Assembly: GCA_964566055.1 (NCBI GenBank)
Contig: CAZMHI010000021.1
Span: 1-64,000 of the forward strand
Direction of reading: 5' to 3'
DNA: 64,000 nucleotides
Source: TMED23 sp964566055
GTDB taxonomy: Bacteria; Pseudomonadota; Alphaproteobacteria; Rhodospirillales; UBA2165
In this document: positions 43,625 to 51,227 of the stretch, piece after piece
Numbering within the stretch: position 1 is the first letter of the stretch
Layout of the letters: each line of letters begins with the position of its first letter
Notes under the pieces: generated by a model
What the model saw: the letters and a program-made list of their open reading frames with translations, nothing else
Database searches by the model: none
What the model was told of the DNA's origin: nothing
Position numbers and translations under genes: made by a program

Positions 43625-44236
43625 TTAATTATCTGTCAGGGCCAATTTCAGGCCAAAGGCCGCGAAGGCGCCGGCGAAGCTGCGTTGCAGCCATTTGGTG
43701 GCCTGCGGAGATGAGGTGACGTAGCTGCTGACCTTGGCCGCTGCCAAACCATAAAGAACGAAAATACCCAGCGTCATCGCCATGAAGATCGCGCTCATGG
43801 CGATCATCAAGGGTAATGGCTCTGTCAGGCTAGCCGGCACAAATTGCGGCAGAAAGGCCAGGAAGAAAATCGAGAGTTTGGGATTGAGAATATTGACCAG
43901 AAAGCCGCCGACACAAACGCGGGTTAAGTTTTGCTGACCCTCCGGCCGGTCGATTTGCAACTCGCCACTGCTCCGCCAAATGCCCCAGGCGAGGTAAAAC
44001 AAATAGGCGACGCCAACAAATTTAAAGGTTTGAAACAGTACGGCGCTGGTATGTAAGAGGGCGGCGATGCCCAACAAGCTCGCCGCGATATGCGGCAAGA
44101 TGCCAAGGGTGCAGCCAAAGGCCGCGACCACGCTCTCCAGCGGCCCCCTAAATAATCCGTGCGAAAGCGTATAAATCACGCCCGTGCCGGGAATGACCAC
44201 AACAATCAGTGAAGTGATGAAAAAATCGAGGCTCAT
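43625..44236 (-). CDS. LysE/RhtB-family amino-acid exporter
   Basis: 203 residues, six hydrophobic helices, family opening SLDFFITSLIVVVIPGTGVI with the PGPG-like turn (PGTG), then LSHGLFRGPLESVVAAFGCT and VNILNPKLSIFFLAFLPQF. Probably exports an amino acid or derivative such as homoserine lactone; the specificity is unknown. Confidence 0.92.
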   Translation of the reverse strand: MSLDFFITSLIVVVIPGTGVIYTLSHGLFRGPLESVVAAFGCTLGILPHIAASLLGIAALLHTSAVLFQTFKFVGVAYLFYLAWGIWRSSGELQIDRPEGQQNLTRVCVGGFLVNILNPKLSIFFLAFLPQFVPASLTEPLPLMIAMSAIFMAMTLGIFVLYGLAAAKVSSYVTSSPQATKWLQRSFAGAFAAFGLKLALTDN

Positions 44237-44300
44237 CGGGAAACTATAACGGTTAAGTTGAGTGAGTCCATATTATCTGAAATATGTTTCATTTATCAGT

Positions 44301-44402
44301 CCCCCACCTTACTCCTCCCCCACAAGGGGGGAGGAAATATTTGATGCAACAGACTCAGTTTAAAGTCCCCTCCCCCTCGACGGGGGAGGGTTAGGGTGGG
44401 GG
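44301..44402. repeat. Imperfect inverted repeat, C/G-rich arms
   Basis: CCCCCACCTTACTCCTCCCC at the left and the matching GGGGAGGGTTAGGGTGGGGG at the right, each with an inner hairpin (CTCCCC/GGGGAG). The element fills most of the gap between the LysE gene and the nitrile-hydratase-like alpha gene and reaches its stop codon. Similar C-rich interspersed repeats are common in Alphaproteobacteria. Confidence 0.85.
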
Positions 44403-45083
44403 TTAATCAATGCTCGGCACCGTCGCGCCGACCAGGCTGTCCCGGGTAATGAGTTCCGTCAATTGTTCATCGCTCCAGCCCTCCGTGCCTTCAGGTCGCG
44501 CCGGTAACACCAAATAACGCATATCGGCGTTGCTGTCATGAACCCGGACGGTGACGTCATCAGCAAGGATGGTGCCGAACTCGCGGATGACAGAGCGAGG
44601 TTCGTTGACCGCGCGGGAGCGATAGGTTTTGCTTTTATACCAATCCGGCGGCAGGCCCAGGATGGTGCGCGGATAGCAGGAACAGAGCGTGCAAACGATC
44701 AGATTATGGGTATCCGCTGTGTTCTCAACCACAACCAGCTCGGCATCGGCCATCGGAATATCAAGCTCGGCCACCGCTTTCGTGCCGTCAGCTAAAAGAC
44801 GAGCTTTGAAATCCGGATCGGTCCAGGCTTTGACAACGATCTGGGCGCCAAGCTCGATACCACGCGAATCCATAAAATCCAGACGCTCTTGCACGTCTCC
44901 CGCTTTGACGATTTCTTTTTCGATCACCAATTGGCGGATGGCCTCGACCATCAGCGGATAGTGATCGGTCTCGTCATAATCGTGGCGGCTGTCATCGGCA
45001 TAGTTCAGCGGTGAGCCGTCTTCTTTATGGCCGTGATCGTGATCATGATCATGATCATGATCGTGTTCGTCGGGAGAGCTCAT
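44403..45083 (-). CDS. Cobalt-type nitrile hydratase alpha / thiocyanate hydrolase gamma-like subunit
   Basis: 226 residues. The metal site VCTLCSCYP (Cys131, Cys134, Ser135, Cys136) has Thr between the first residues, the signature of the cobalt class. The usual alpha-subunit flanks are seen (GIELGAQIVVKAWTDPDFK, LGLPPDWYKSKTYRSRAVNE). A His/Asp-rich N-terminal tail of alternating D and H (residues 7-19) is unusual and may bind cobalt or nickel. Three-gene set with overlapping stop and start codons (ATGA). The reaction is hydration of a nitrile or thiocyanate-like substrate. Confidence 0.9.
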   Translation of the reverse strand: MSSPDEHDHDHDHDHDHGHKEDGSPLNYADDSRHDYDETDHYPLMVEAIRQLVIEKEIVKAGDVQERLDFMDSRGIELGAQIVVKAWTDPDFKARLLADGTKAVAELDIPMADAELVVVENTADTHNLIVCTLCSCYPRTILGLPPDWYKSKTYRSRAVNEPRSVIREFGTILADDVTVRVHDSNADMRYLVLPARPEGTEGWSDEQLTELITRDSLVGATVPSID

Positions 45084-45388
45084 GAGGTACCTCCTTCGAG
45101 CCAGTGCTCATAAAATTCAAGATCCAATGTATCCTTTTTGGCGCCGTCATAACCGTCCCAGATATCGGTCTGATTAAAGCGCACCCGATAGAGATGCTTT
45201 TTCGGCAGCCCGGCGAAGCCATAGGCGCGTTCTTCGGGATTGATAAAAGCGCCACAATAGCGCTCAACAATGCCGGTTTTACCCTTGATGTAATCGGGCG
45301 TGCGCCGGTGGCCGGGCGGATAAGCAACCGCGATACGGACCGTGTCACCGGTTTTATAAAGTGGCGCACCCATTTCAGTGTCACTCAT
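45080..45388 (-). CDS. Nitrile hydratase beta C-terminal domain / thiocyanate hydrolase alpha-like subunit
   Basis: 102 residues, equal to the C-terminal SH3-like barrel of nitrile hydratase beta: YKTGDTVRIAVAYPPGHRRT, then GKTGIVERYCGAFINPEERA and LYRVRFNQTDIWDG. The normal beta subunit is one chain of about 220 residues; here the halves are separate genes as in thiocyanate hydrolase. It overlaps both flanking genes by four bases. Confidence 0.9.
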   Translation of the reverse strand: MSDTEMGAPLYKTGDTVRIAVAYPPGHRRTPDYIKGKTGIVERYCGAFINPEERAYGFAGLPKKHLYRVRFNQTDIWDGYDGAKKDTLDLEFYEHWLEGGTS

Positions 45389-45690
45389 TTCTGCGCCTCC
45401 AACTGAGTTTTAATCTCCGCCATGCGGGTATCGATTTCCGCTCGGCTGAGCAGGTTTTTCTCTGCCAGTGAAATACAGACGGCTTCGATCCAGCGCTCAT
45501 AATAGGGCTGGTCATATTGTTCCTGCGGCAAGCCTTCGAGGGTGCGGCGCATTTCATCGACATTGCCGTAGCCCCTGGAGACCAGAGCGCCATACACGGC
45601 TGTGATCATTTTCTGCCAGGGCTCCGGGTCGTGATCGCTGGTATCTATCGGCCCAGCCGGCAGGCCGCCGATATCATGTTGTCCAGTCAT
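45385..45690 (-). CDS. Nitrile hydratase beta N-terminal domain / thiocyanate hydrolase beta-like subunit
   Basis: 101 residues, the helical N-terminal half of nitrile hydratase beta: MTGQHDIGGLPAGPIDTSDH, EPWQKMITAVYGALVSRG and YDQPYYERWIEAVCISLAEK. The gene order N-half, C-half, metal subunit is that of scnB-scnA-scnC in Thiobacillus thioparus. No metal-insertion chaperone gene is found beside it. Confidence 0.9.
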   Translation of the reverse strand: MTGQHDIGGLPAGPIDTSDHDPEPWQKMITAVYGALVSRGYGNVDEMRRTLEGLPQEQYDQPYYERWIEAVCISLAEKNLLSRAEIDTRMAEIKTQLEAQK

Positions 45691-45771
45691 GCTGTTTCTC
45701 CTACCTGGTTTTTATTTTTATTGTACCGTGTTGAGATTTTACGTCTATACTAATGACGTTAGGAGATAGAA

Positions 45772-46149
45772 ATGTCTTCGTTCAAACGCACCACAGTATT
45801 TGGCCTGATTTTATTCGGCTTTGCGCTCGCCGGGGCCTATTGGGTGCAAAACCATGTAAATTTGTCGCCGGTTGTCGTTCGCCATGCAGGCCTCGAAAAC
45901 TGTTTTCTTAAAAACTTCAAACGCGACGTAGAGGGCAAGCCGATGACCCAAGCGGAATTGGCAAGACTTTGTGCCAGTACGGCTGCGAATTACCGGCAAC
46001 GGCTGATGGCTGACGGTTTGGCTGAGTATCAGGCCGCCCGTTCATTGGATTCCGTGAGTTTTGGCATCTATCGAAAAACGCTTAAATTAAAGCCACCTTG
46101 CCCGCTTAAGAAAATTCCTAAAAAGAAAGAAATTCAGCGGGTTTCTTGA
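45772..46149 (+). CDS. Small membrane-anchored hypothetical protein, 125 aa
   Basis: N-terminal hydrophobic segment (FGLILFGFALAGAYWVQNHV) could be a TM anchor or uncleaved signal; the rest is basic and helical with Cys pairs at NCFLKNF and LARLCAS and a Lys/Pro-rich end. The ribosome site AGGAGA is clear. No family recognised. Divergent from the nitrile-hydratase-like operon; followed by the dienelactone hydrolase gene. Confidence 0.65.
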   Translation: MSSFKRTTVFGLILFGFALAGAYWVQNHVNLSPVVVRHAGLENCFLKNFKRDVEGKPMTQAELARLCASTAANYRQRLMADGLAEYQAARSLDSVSFGIYRKTLKLKPPCPLKKIPKKKEIQRVS

Positions 46150-46216
46150 AGTTTGATCTCACTCGTCTTTACGCTACACTCAGCCATAATGAAAACTACA
46201 AAAATGGGGGAGCAAC

Positions 46217-46939
46217 ATGTATGACATGATAAATCTCAAAGTCGATGGCGCGGATATGCCAGCGATGGTGTGCAGTCCCGAAGGCGAGGGGCCGCATCCG
46301 GCGCTGGTGGTTGCCATGCACATGCCGGCCCATATGGGACTAGAAGGTGATCTGTTTACCGAAAACCTGATCCAGCGCTTTGCCGATAACGGCTATCTTT
46401 GCGTGGTGCCGTTTATTTTTCACCGGTTTCCGCTGGAGATGGACCGGAGGGAAAAGCTTCAGAGCTTTAACGACACGGAAATCCACAGCGATCAGGAAGC
46501 CGCCTATCAATGGCTGATCGAGAATGAGAGCGTTGATAGCAATCGTGTCGGCATTGTCGGCCATTGCCTGGGTGGCCGGAACGCCTGGCTATCGGCCGGC
46601 TATAACTCAGATTATAAAGTTTTGGCGAGCATGTGGGGTGGCCGTAAAAATACCGGTTGGGGCGAGGGCAATCCGGCACCGCTCGATCTGACCAGCCAAA
46701 TCAACTGTCCGGTGATTGGCATCTACGGCAATGACGACGGCAATCCGTCACCGGAAGATGCCGATAAGGAGGAGCAGGCGCTGATCGCTGCCGGCATTGA
46801 ATATGAGATTTATCGCTATGATGGCGCCGGGCACGCCTTTATGAACCCGACCTCCGGCCGCGACCCGGACCCATACCGCCATGAAGCTTCAGAAGATTCC
46901 TGGGCTAAGCAATTGGCGTTTCTGGCGAGACATCTTTAG
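46217..46939 (+). CDS. Dienelactone hydrolase-family protein
   Basis: 240 residues, alpha/beta hydrolase with a cysteine nucleophile in VGIVGHCLGGRNAW, the acid in IYGNDDGNPSPED and His in DGAGHAFMNPTSG. Family members open the lactone ring of dienelactone; here the aromatic pathway context is lacking. The ribosome site GGGGGAG is clear. Confidence 0.92.
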   Translation: MYDMINLKVDGADMPAMVCSPEGEGPHPALVVAMHMPAHMGLEGDLFTENLIQRFADNGYLCVVPFIFHRFPLEMDRREKLQSFNDTEIHSDQEAAYQWLIENESVDSNRVGIVGHCLGGRNAWLSAGYNSDYKVLASMWGGRKNTGWGEGNPAPLDLTSQINCPVIGIYGNDDGNPSPEDADKEEQALIAAGIEYEIYRYDGAGHAFMNPTSGRDPDPYRHEASEDSWAKQLAFLARHL

Positions 46940-47049
46940 TGGGCCGGTTCAGAGCCCATTTTAAAGTTTTCCTTTATGCAGCAATTTTCGGCATGATTGC
47001 GTATGGGTTTGTACAGCTCGGCATGATGCTGCACCGGCAATTTCTTTAA
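46939..47049 (+). CDS. 36-aa single-TM small protein
   Basis: GTG start overlaps the dienelactone hydrolase stop by one base (TAGTG). The protein starts with a basic MGRFRAHFK and continues as a hydrophobic helix (VFLYAAIFGMIAYGFVQLGM) ending at HRQFL. Start-stop coupling and the amphipathic basic-plus-TM layout support real expression. Function unknown. Confidence 0.45.
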   Translation: MGRFRAHFKVFLYAAIFGMIAYGFVQLGMMLHRQFL

Positions 47050-47094
47050 CGAAGCGCTTGCCAAACGAGGCGTTTATCTGCCTTAACCACAATC

Positions 47095-47994
47095 ATGGAA
47101 GCTTGGATACTCTTTACCGTAGCGGCGGCTTTTCTGCAAAACTTGCGCAATGGCTTGCAGAAATCGATCAATGCCGTGCTGTCGACCACCGGGGCTGCCT
47201 ATACACGCTTTGCGTTCGGCTTACCGCTGGCGATTATTTATTGGGTCGTGCTTCGAAATCTGCTGAATGATGAGCTCAACTGGGGCTGGCTGTTTTGGAC
47301 CTATGCCTTCGTCGGTGGTGCGGCGCAAATCCTGGCTATGGTTTCACTACTCCGCGCTTTTTCTTTGAGGGGCTTTGTGGTCGGCACAGCCTACGCCAAA
47401 ACCGAAACCCTGCAGACCGCGATCTTTACCGTAATATTATTGGGCGAAGCTGTCTCACAATCCGCCTTGATTGCTATTTTTGTCAGCCTGGCCGGTGTTT
47501 TTATGTTGTCGAGTGCTAAATCCGCCACTGGTTTGAAAGATATTCTCTTTTCCTGGACTGAGAAAGCGGCACTCTTCGGCCTAGCGTCGGCTGCCTTGTT
47601 GGGCCTTTCTGCCGTGTCCTACCGGGGCGCCGCTTTGGCGATGGAAGGTGAGGGTGCTTTGTTACCGGCAGCTTCAACTCTCGTGGTCGCTCTCGCCATT
47701 CAAACTGCCATGATGACGCCCTATCTCGCCTTTAAAGAACAAGGTGAGCTCAGGCGGATTTGGCAGAACCGCTCGAAAGCCATGCTGGTGGGACTGGCCT
47801 CAATGCTGGGCAGTGTCGGCTGGTTTACGGCCATGACGTTGCAAAATGCTGCTTATGTGCGGGCGCTTGGCCAGATCGAGCTGATATTTACGTTTTTGAC
47901 TTCGGTGCTGATTTTCCGGGAACGTATCAATAAAGCAGAGATTGGCGGCACGGTGCTGATTGTCGGCGGGGTATTGATCCTGCTGCTGGCCTAA
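47095..47994 (+). CDS. EamA/DMT-superfamily transporter
   Basis: 299 residues, ten TM helices, two EamA halves: GAAYTRFAFGLPLAIIYWVV (first half) and GLASMLGSVGWFTAMTLQNA (second half), ending with an L/I-rich helix (GGTVLIVGGVLILLLA). Carries metabolites or drugs out of the cell; the substrate is unknown. A palindrome follows the stop. Confidence 0.92.
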   Translation: MEAWILFTVAAAFLQNLRNGLQKSINAVLSTTGAAYTRFAFGLPLAIIYWVVLRNLLNDELNWGWLFWTYAFVGGAAQILAMVSLLRAFSLRGFVVGTAYAKTETLQTAIFTVILLGEAVSQSALIAIFVSLAGVFMLSSAKSATGLKDILFSWTEKAALFGLASAALLGLSAVSYRGAALAMEGEGALLPAASTLVVALAIQTAMMTPYLAFKEQGELRRIWQNRSKAMLVGLASMLGSVGWFTAMTLQNAAYVRALGQIELIFTFLTSVLIFRERINKAEIGGTVLIVGGVLILLLA

Positions 47995-48008
47995 AAGGTT
48001 AATTTTTT

Positions 48009-48028
48009 AAAAGGTGCCTGGCACTTTT
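48009..48028. repeat. Palindrome AAAAGGTGCCTGGCACTTTT
   Basis: GTGCC-T-GGCAC core flanked by A-rich and T-rich arms, between the convergent DMT and MarR genes. It could serve as a bidirectional terminator. Similar short core palindromes occur at 37167, 43592 and 58222 of this window. Confidence 0.6.
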
Positions 48029-48042
48029 CTATTTGTTAACTT

Positions 48043-48504
48043 TTAAAGTTCCTTTGCCTGCGACACCAGCTTATCGAGCAGGCGTTCAAGTTCATCGATA
48101 TCTTGAGAACTCATCACCGACATTAGGCGTTCCTCAAAATCCCGGCCCGCCGGCACGATCTGTTCATAGATTTTCAGGCCTTGCTCGGTAAAATTCAGCA
48201 CCGAGTTTCGCCGGTCATTTTCATCGGCGCGGCGTTCGACATGGCCGATATCGATGAGACCGGAGAGTGCCCGGCTAACTTGAACTTTATCGAGGGCGGT
48301 ATGCTCAACAATGCTTGAGGCCGAGCAATTTGGCGCCCGGCCAATCGCCGCCATCACCCGCCACTGCGCAATGCTGATACCAAAACGCTCAGCATAAGTT
48401 TTAGCAAACGCGGTGCTAACCGCCTTGGCCAAAACAGCCAGGCGATACGGCATAAAGTCTTCAAGATAGAAGCTTTCTTCAGCGCTGGGAGTATCATCTT
48501 TCAT
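48043..48504 (-). CDS. MarR-family transcriptional regulator
   Basis: 153 residues from MKDDTPSAEESFYLED (an ATG 11 codons upstream overlaps the operator). The winged HTH carries ISIAQWRVMAAIGRAPNCSA, a recognition helix in HTALDKVQVSRALSGLIDIG and the wing ADENDRRNSVLNFTEQG. Divergent from hmgA across an 87-bp gap holding an 18-bp dyad. Likely represses homogentisate catabolism (inference). Confidence 0.9.
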   Translation of the reverse strand: MKDDTPSAEESFYLEDFMPYRLAVLAKAVSTAFAKTYAERFGISIAQWRVMAAIGRAPNCSASSIVEHTALDKVQVSRALSGLIDIGHVERRADENDRRNSVLNFTEQGLKIYEQIVPAGRDFEERLMSVMSSQDIDELERLLDKLVSQAKEL

Positions 48505-48528
48505 AATAAAAAAGATTCTAATTGAATT

Positions 48529-48546
48529 TAGTTGCAATTGAAACTA
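48529..48546. promoter_or_regulatory. MarR-type operator candidate TAGTTGCAATTGAAACTA
   Basis: 18-bp dyad with 8 of 9 arm positions matching, located between the divergent MarR gene and hmgA. It also contains the palindrome core CAATTG. Length and position fit MarR family binding sites. Confidence 0.65.
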
Positions 48547-48591
48547 TTATTTACAAAATTAAATATAAATAATTAGGGAACGGATAAAAAC

Positions 48592-49896
48592 ATGGATAAC
48601 GTAGTCGTGACAGATTTGGACTATCAGACCGGTTTTGGCAATGAATTCGCCACTGAAGCTTTGGCGGGCGCCTTGCCGAAACGAGGTAATTCACCTCAAA
48701 AAGCGCCGCATGGTCTCTATGCGGAACTCCTTACTGGTACAGCTTTTACGGTGGCTCGTGAAAATAATCAGCGATCCTGGCTCTATCGTGCCCGGCCCTC
48801 CGTCGTGCATCAGCCATTTGAGCCGATTGACAATGGCCTGGTCAGAGGTGCGCCGTTTGATGATCAGCCAATCCCGCCGAACCAGTTGCGTTGGGATCCC
48901 ATACCAATGCCGGAAGCGCCGACCGATTTTGTTGATGGTTTGGTAACCATGATGGGCGGTGGTGATGCGGCCAGCGGCGCTGGCTTGGCGGTTCATCTTT
49001 ATACCGCCAACACTTCAATGACCGACCGGTTCTTTTATAACGCCGATGGTGAGATGCTGTTCGTACCGCAACAGGGCCGACTGATCTTGCGCACTGAAAT
49101 GGGCATTATCGATATTGCACCGAACGAGATTGCAGTTATTCAGCGCGGCATCAAATTTCAGGTCGAAGTGCCGGACGGCATGTCGCGCGGCTATATCTGC
49201 GAAAACTACGGCGCTGCGTTACGCCTGCCATCACTTGGGCCGATTGGATCCAACGGGCTGGCTAATCCACGGGATTTTGGCACCCCCGTTGCAGCTTATG
49301 AAGATCGCGAAGGAGATTTCACCCTAACATGTAAGATGGGCGGTAATTTATGGTCGGCCAAAATCGGGCATTCACCGCTGGATGTCGTCGCCTGGCACGG
49401 CAATTACGCGCCTTATAAATATGACCTGGCTGATTTCAATGTTATCGGCTCGATCAGCTATGATCATCCCGACCCCTCGATCTTTACCGTGCTGACCTCA
49501 CCTTCAAATTCTCCAGGCACGGCGAATATCGATTTTGTAATTTTTCCACCGCGCTGGATGGTTGCCGAGGATACCTATCGGCCGCCCTGGTACCACCGCA
49601 ATGTGATGAGCGAGTTTATGGGCCTTATCCATGGTGAATATGACGGCCGCAAGGATGGCTTCGTGCCGGGTGGCAGTTCTCTTCACAACTGCATGGTGCC
49701 GCACGGCAATGATGCCGAAGTTTATGAAGCTGCCAGCAATATCGATTTGGAGCCGCAATACATCAAAGACACCATGGCCTTCATGTTCGAAACCTATTTG
49801 GTTTATAAGCCGACAAAATTCGCCCTTGAAACCGAGCTGTTGCAGCAGGACTATGCCGATTGCTGGCAAGGTCTGAAAAAACATTTTTCAGGATAA
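48592..49896 (+). CDS. hmgA: Homogentisate 1,2-dioxygenase
   Basis: 434 residues, full length. Opens the ring of homogentisate to maleylacetoacetate in tyrosine and phenylalanine catabolism. Recognisable segments: YQTGFGNEFATEALAGALPK at the start, RSWLYRARPSVVHQPF, VEVPDGMSRGYICENYGAAL, WHGNYAPYKYDLADFNVIGS and, near the C-terminus, the metal-binding RPPWYHRNVMSEFMGLIHGE and SLHNCMVPHGND. A Fe(II) cupin enzyme. It is followed 5 bases later by fahA. Confidence 0.98.
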   Translation: MDNVVVTDLDYQTGFGNEFATEALAGALPKRGNSPQKAPHGLYAELLTGTAFTVARENNQRSWLYRARPSVVHQPFEPIDNGLVRGAPFDDQPIPPNQLRWDPIPMPEAPTDFVDGLVTMMGGGDAASGAGLAVHLYTANTSMTDRFFYNADGEMLFVPQQGRLILRTEMGIIDIAPNEIAVIQRGIKFQVEVPDGMSRGYICENYGAALRLPSLGPIGSNGLANPRDFGTPVAAYEDREGDFTLTCKMGGNLWSAKIGHSPLDVVAWHGNYAPYKYDLADFNVIGSISYDHPDPSIFTVLTSPSNSPGTANIDFVIFPPRWMVAEDTYRPPWYHRNVMSEFMGLIHGEYDGRKDGFVPGGSSLHNCMVPHGNDAEVYEAASNIDLEPQYIKDTMAFMFETYLVYKPTKFALETELLQQDYADCWQGLKKHFSG

Positions 49897-49901
49897 TTCA
49901 C

Positions 49902-51218
49902 ATGACAAATGTAAATGAGACTCATGATCCTAAGCTAAAGTCATGGGTGGATTCCGCCAATGAAGCAGGCTGTGATTTTCCGATCCAGAACCTGCCGTTT
50001 GGCGTGTTTAAACGCGCTGGCTCAGATGATTTACCGAGAGGGTGTGTCGCCATTGGTGATCAAATACTCGCCTTGACCCATGTGGTGGCCAATGGCCTGC
50101 TTAAAGGAAAAGCAGAAATAGCTGCCGAGGCCGCGCTAGGACCAAAGCTTAATCCATTGATGGCGCTGAACGCTGATCATTGGTCTGCCCTAAGGTTGCA
50201 ACTTTCCCAGTTACTGCGTGAAGGCGGCGCTGAGCCGGAACTCAAAGATATGCTGGTTCCAATGGCCGACATTGACATGTGTATGCCGGTTGATATCGGC
50301 GACTACACGGATTTCTATGCCTCCGTTAATCACGCGACCAATGCCGGTAAATTGTTTCGGCCCGATAATCCCCTGCTGCCAAATTATAAACATATCCCCA
50401 TCGCCTATCACGGGCGGGCATCCTCAATTAATGTTAGTGGCACGCCTTCAAAGCGTCCGCTGGGGCAATTGAAAGCGCCAGATGCTGAGCTGCCGGTGGT
50501 TGGTGCTTGTAATCGGCTCGATTACGAAACCGAACTCGGTGTATTTGTCGGATCTGGCAATGTGCAAGGTGAAACGATTCCGCTTGATGAGGCGGAAAAT
50601 CATATTTTTGGCTTTTGTGTGCTGAACGATTGGTCGGCACGAGATATTCAGGCCTGGGAATATCAGCCTTTGGGGCCATTTCTGGCCAAGAATTTTGCCA
50701 CCACAATTTCGCCCTGGATTGTCACTATGGAGGCGATGGCGCCCTATCGCCAACCCGTTTATCAACGCCCTGACGGTGATCCCAAGCCATTACCTTATCT
50801 GACGTCAAACACCCACGAAAAATCCGGCGGCTTAAACATTACCCTGGAAGTTGCCATCGCCACGGAAAAAATGCGCAGTGAAGGCCAGCCGCCCCACGTC
50901 ATCGGCACGCCGGTTTTTAACGACATGTATTGGTCGGTCTTCCAAATGCTGACCCATCACGCCAGTGGCGGCTGTAATCTTCAGCCCGGTGACTTTTACG
51001 GCTCCGGCACGATCTCCGGCACCGGGCGTGACCAGCTTGGTTGCCTGTTGGAGGTGACGGTCGGCGGCAAGGAAAGCATCGAATTCCCGAGCGGCGAGAC
51101 GCGCACTTTCCTGGAAGATGGTGACGAAGTGATCATGCGGGCCTGGAGTGAGAAAGAAGGCGCCGCCCGCATCGGTTTTGGTGACTGCCGCTCCATAATT
51201 TTACCCGCAACGGAATAG
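49902..51218 (+). CDS. fahA: Fumarylacetoacetase
   Basis: 438 residues from the ATG at 49902. Cleaves fumarylacetoacetate to fumarate and acetoacetate, the last step after homogentisate oxidation. N-terminal SH3-like domain (PIQNLPFGVFKRAGSDDLPR), catalytic domain with DFYASVNHATNAG, metal-binding DYETELGVFVGSGN, LNDWSARDIQAWEYQPLGPF and SGTISGTGRDQLGCL. No maleylacetoacetate isomerase gene is next to it. Confidence 0.98.
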   Translation: MTNVNETHDPKLKSWVDSANEAGCDFPIQNLPFGVFKRAGSDDLPRGCVAIGDQILALTHVVANGLLKGKAEIAAEAALGPKLNPLMALNADHWSALRLQLSQLLREGGAEPELKDMLVPMADIDMCMPVDIGDYTDFYASVNHATNAGKLFRPDNPLLPNYKHIPIAYHGRASSINVSGTPSKRPLGQLKAPDAELPVVGACNRLDYETELGVFVGSGNVQGETIPLDEAENHIFGFCVLNDWSARDIQAWEYQPLGPFLAKNFATTISPWIVTMEAMAPYRQPVYQRPDGDPKPLPYLTSNTHEKSGGLNITLEVAIATEKMRSEGQPPHVIGTPVFNDMYWSVFQMLTHHASGGCNLQPGDFYGSGTISGTGRDQLGCLLEVTVGGKESIEFPSGETRTFLEDGDEVIMRAWSEKEGAARIGFGDCRSIILPATE

Positions 51219-51227
51219 ACACTTAGT

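Noticed and set aside
44301..44402. CRISPR-like or IS-end origin of the C-rich inverted repeat
   Set aside because: Only one pair of arms, no spacers, no transposase and no target duplication; it fits an interspersed hairpin repeat.
45028..45063. GATCAT tandem repeat as a contraction/expansion contingency locus
   Set aside because: It encodes the His/Asp tail in frame; six-base units do not shift the frame, so phase variation by frameshift is not expected.
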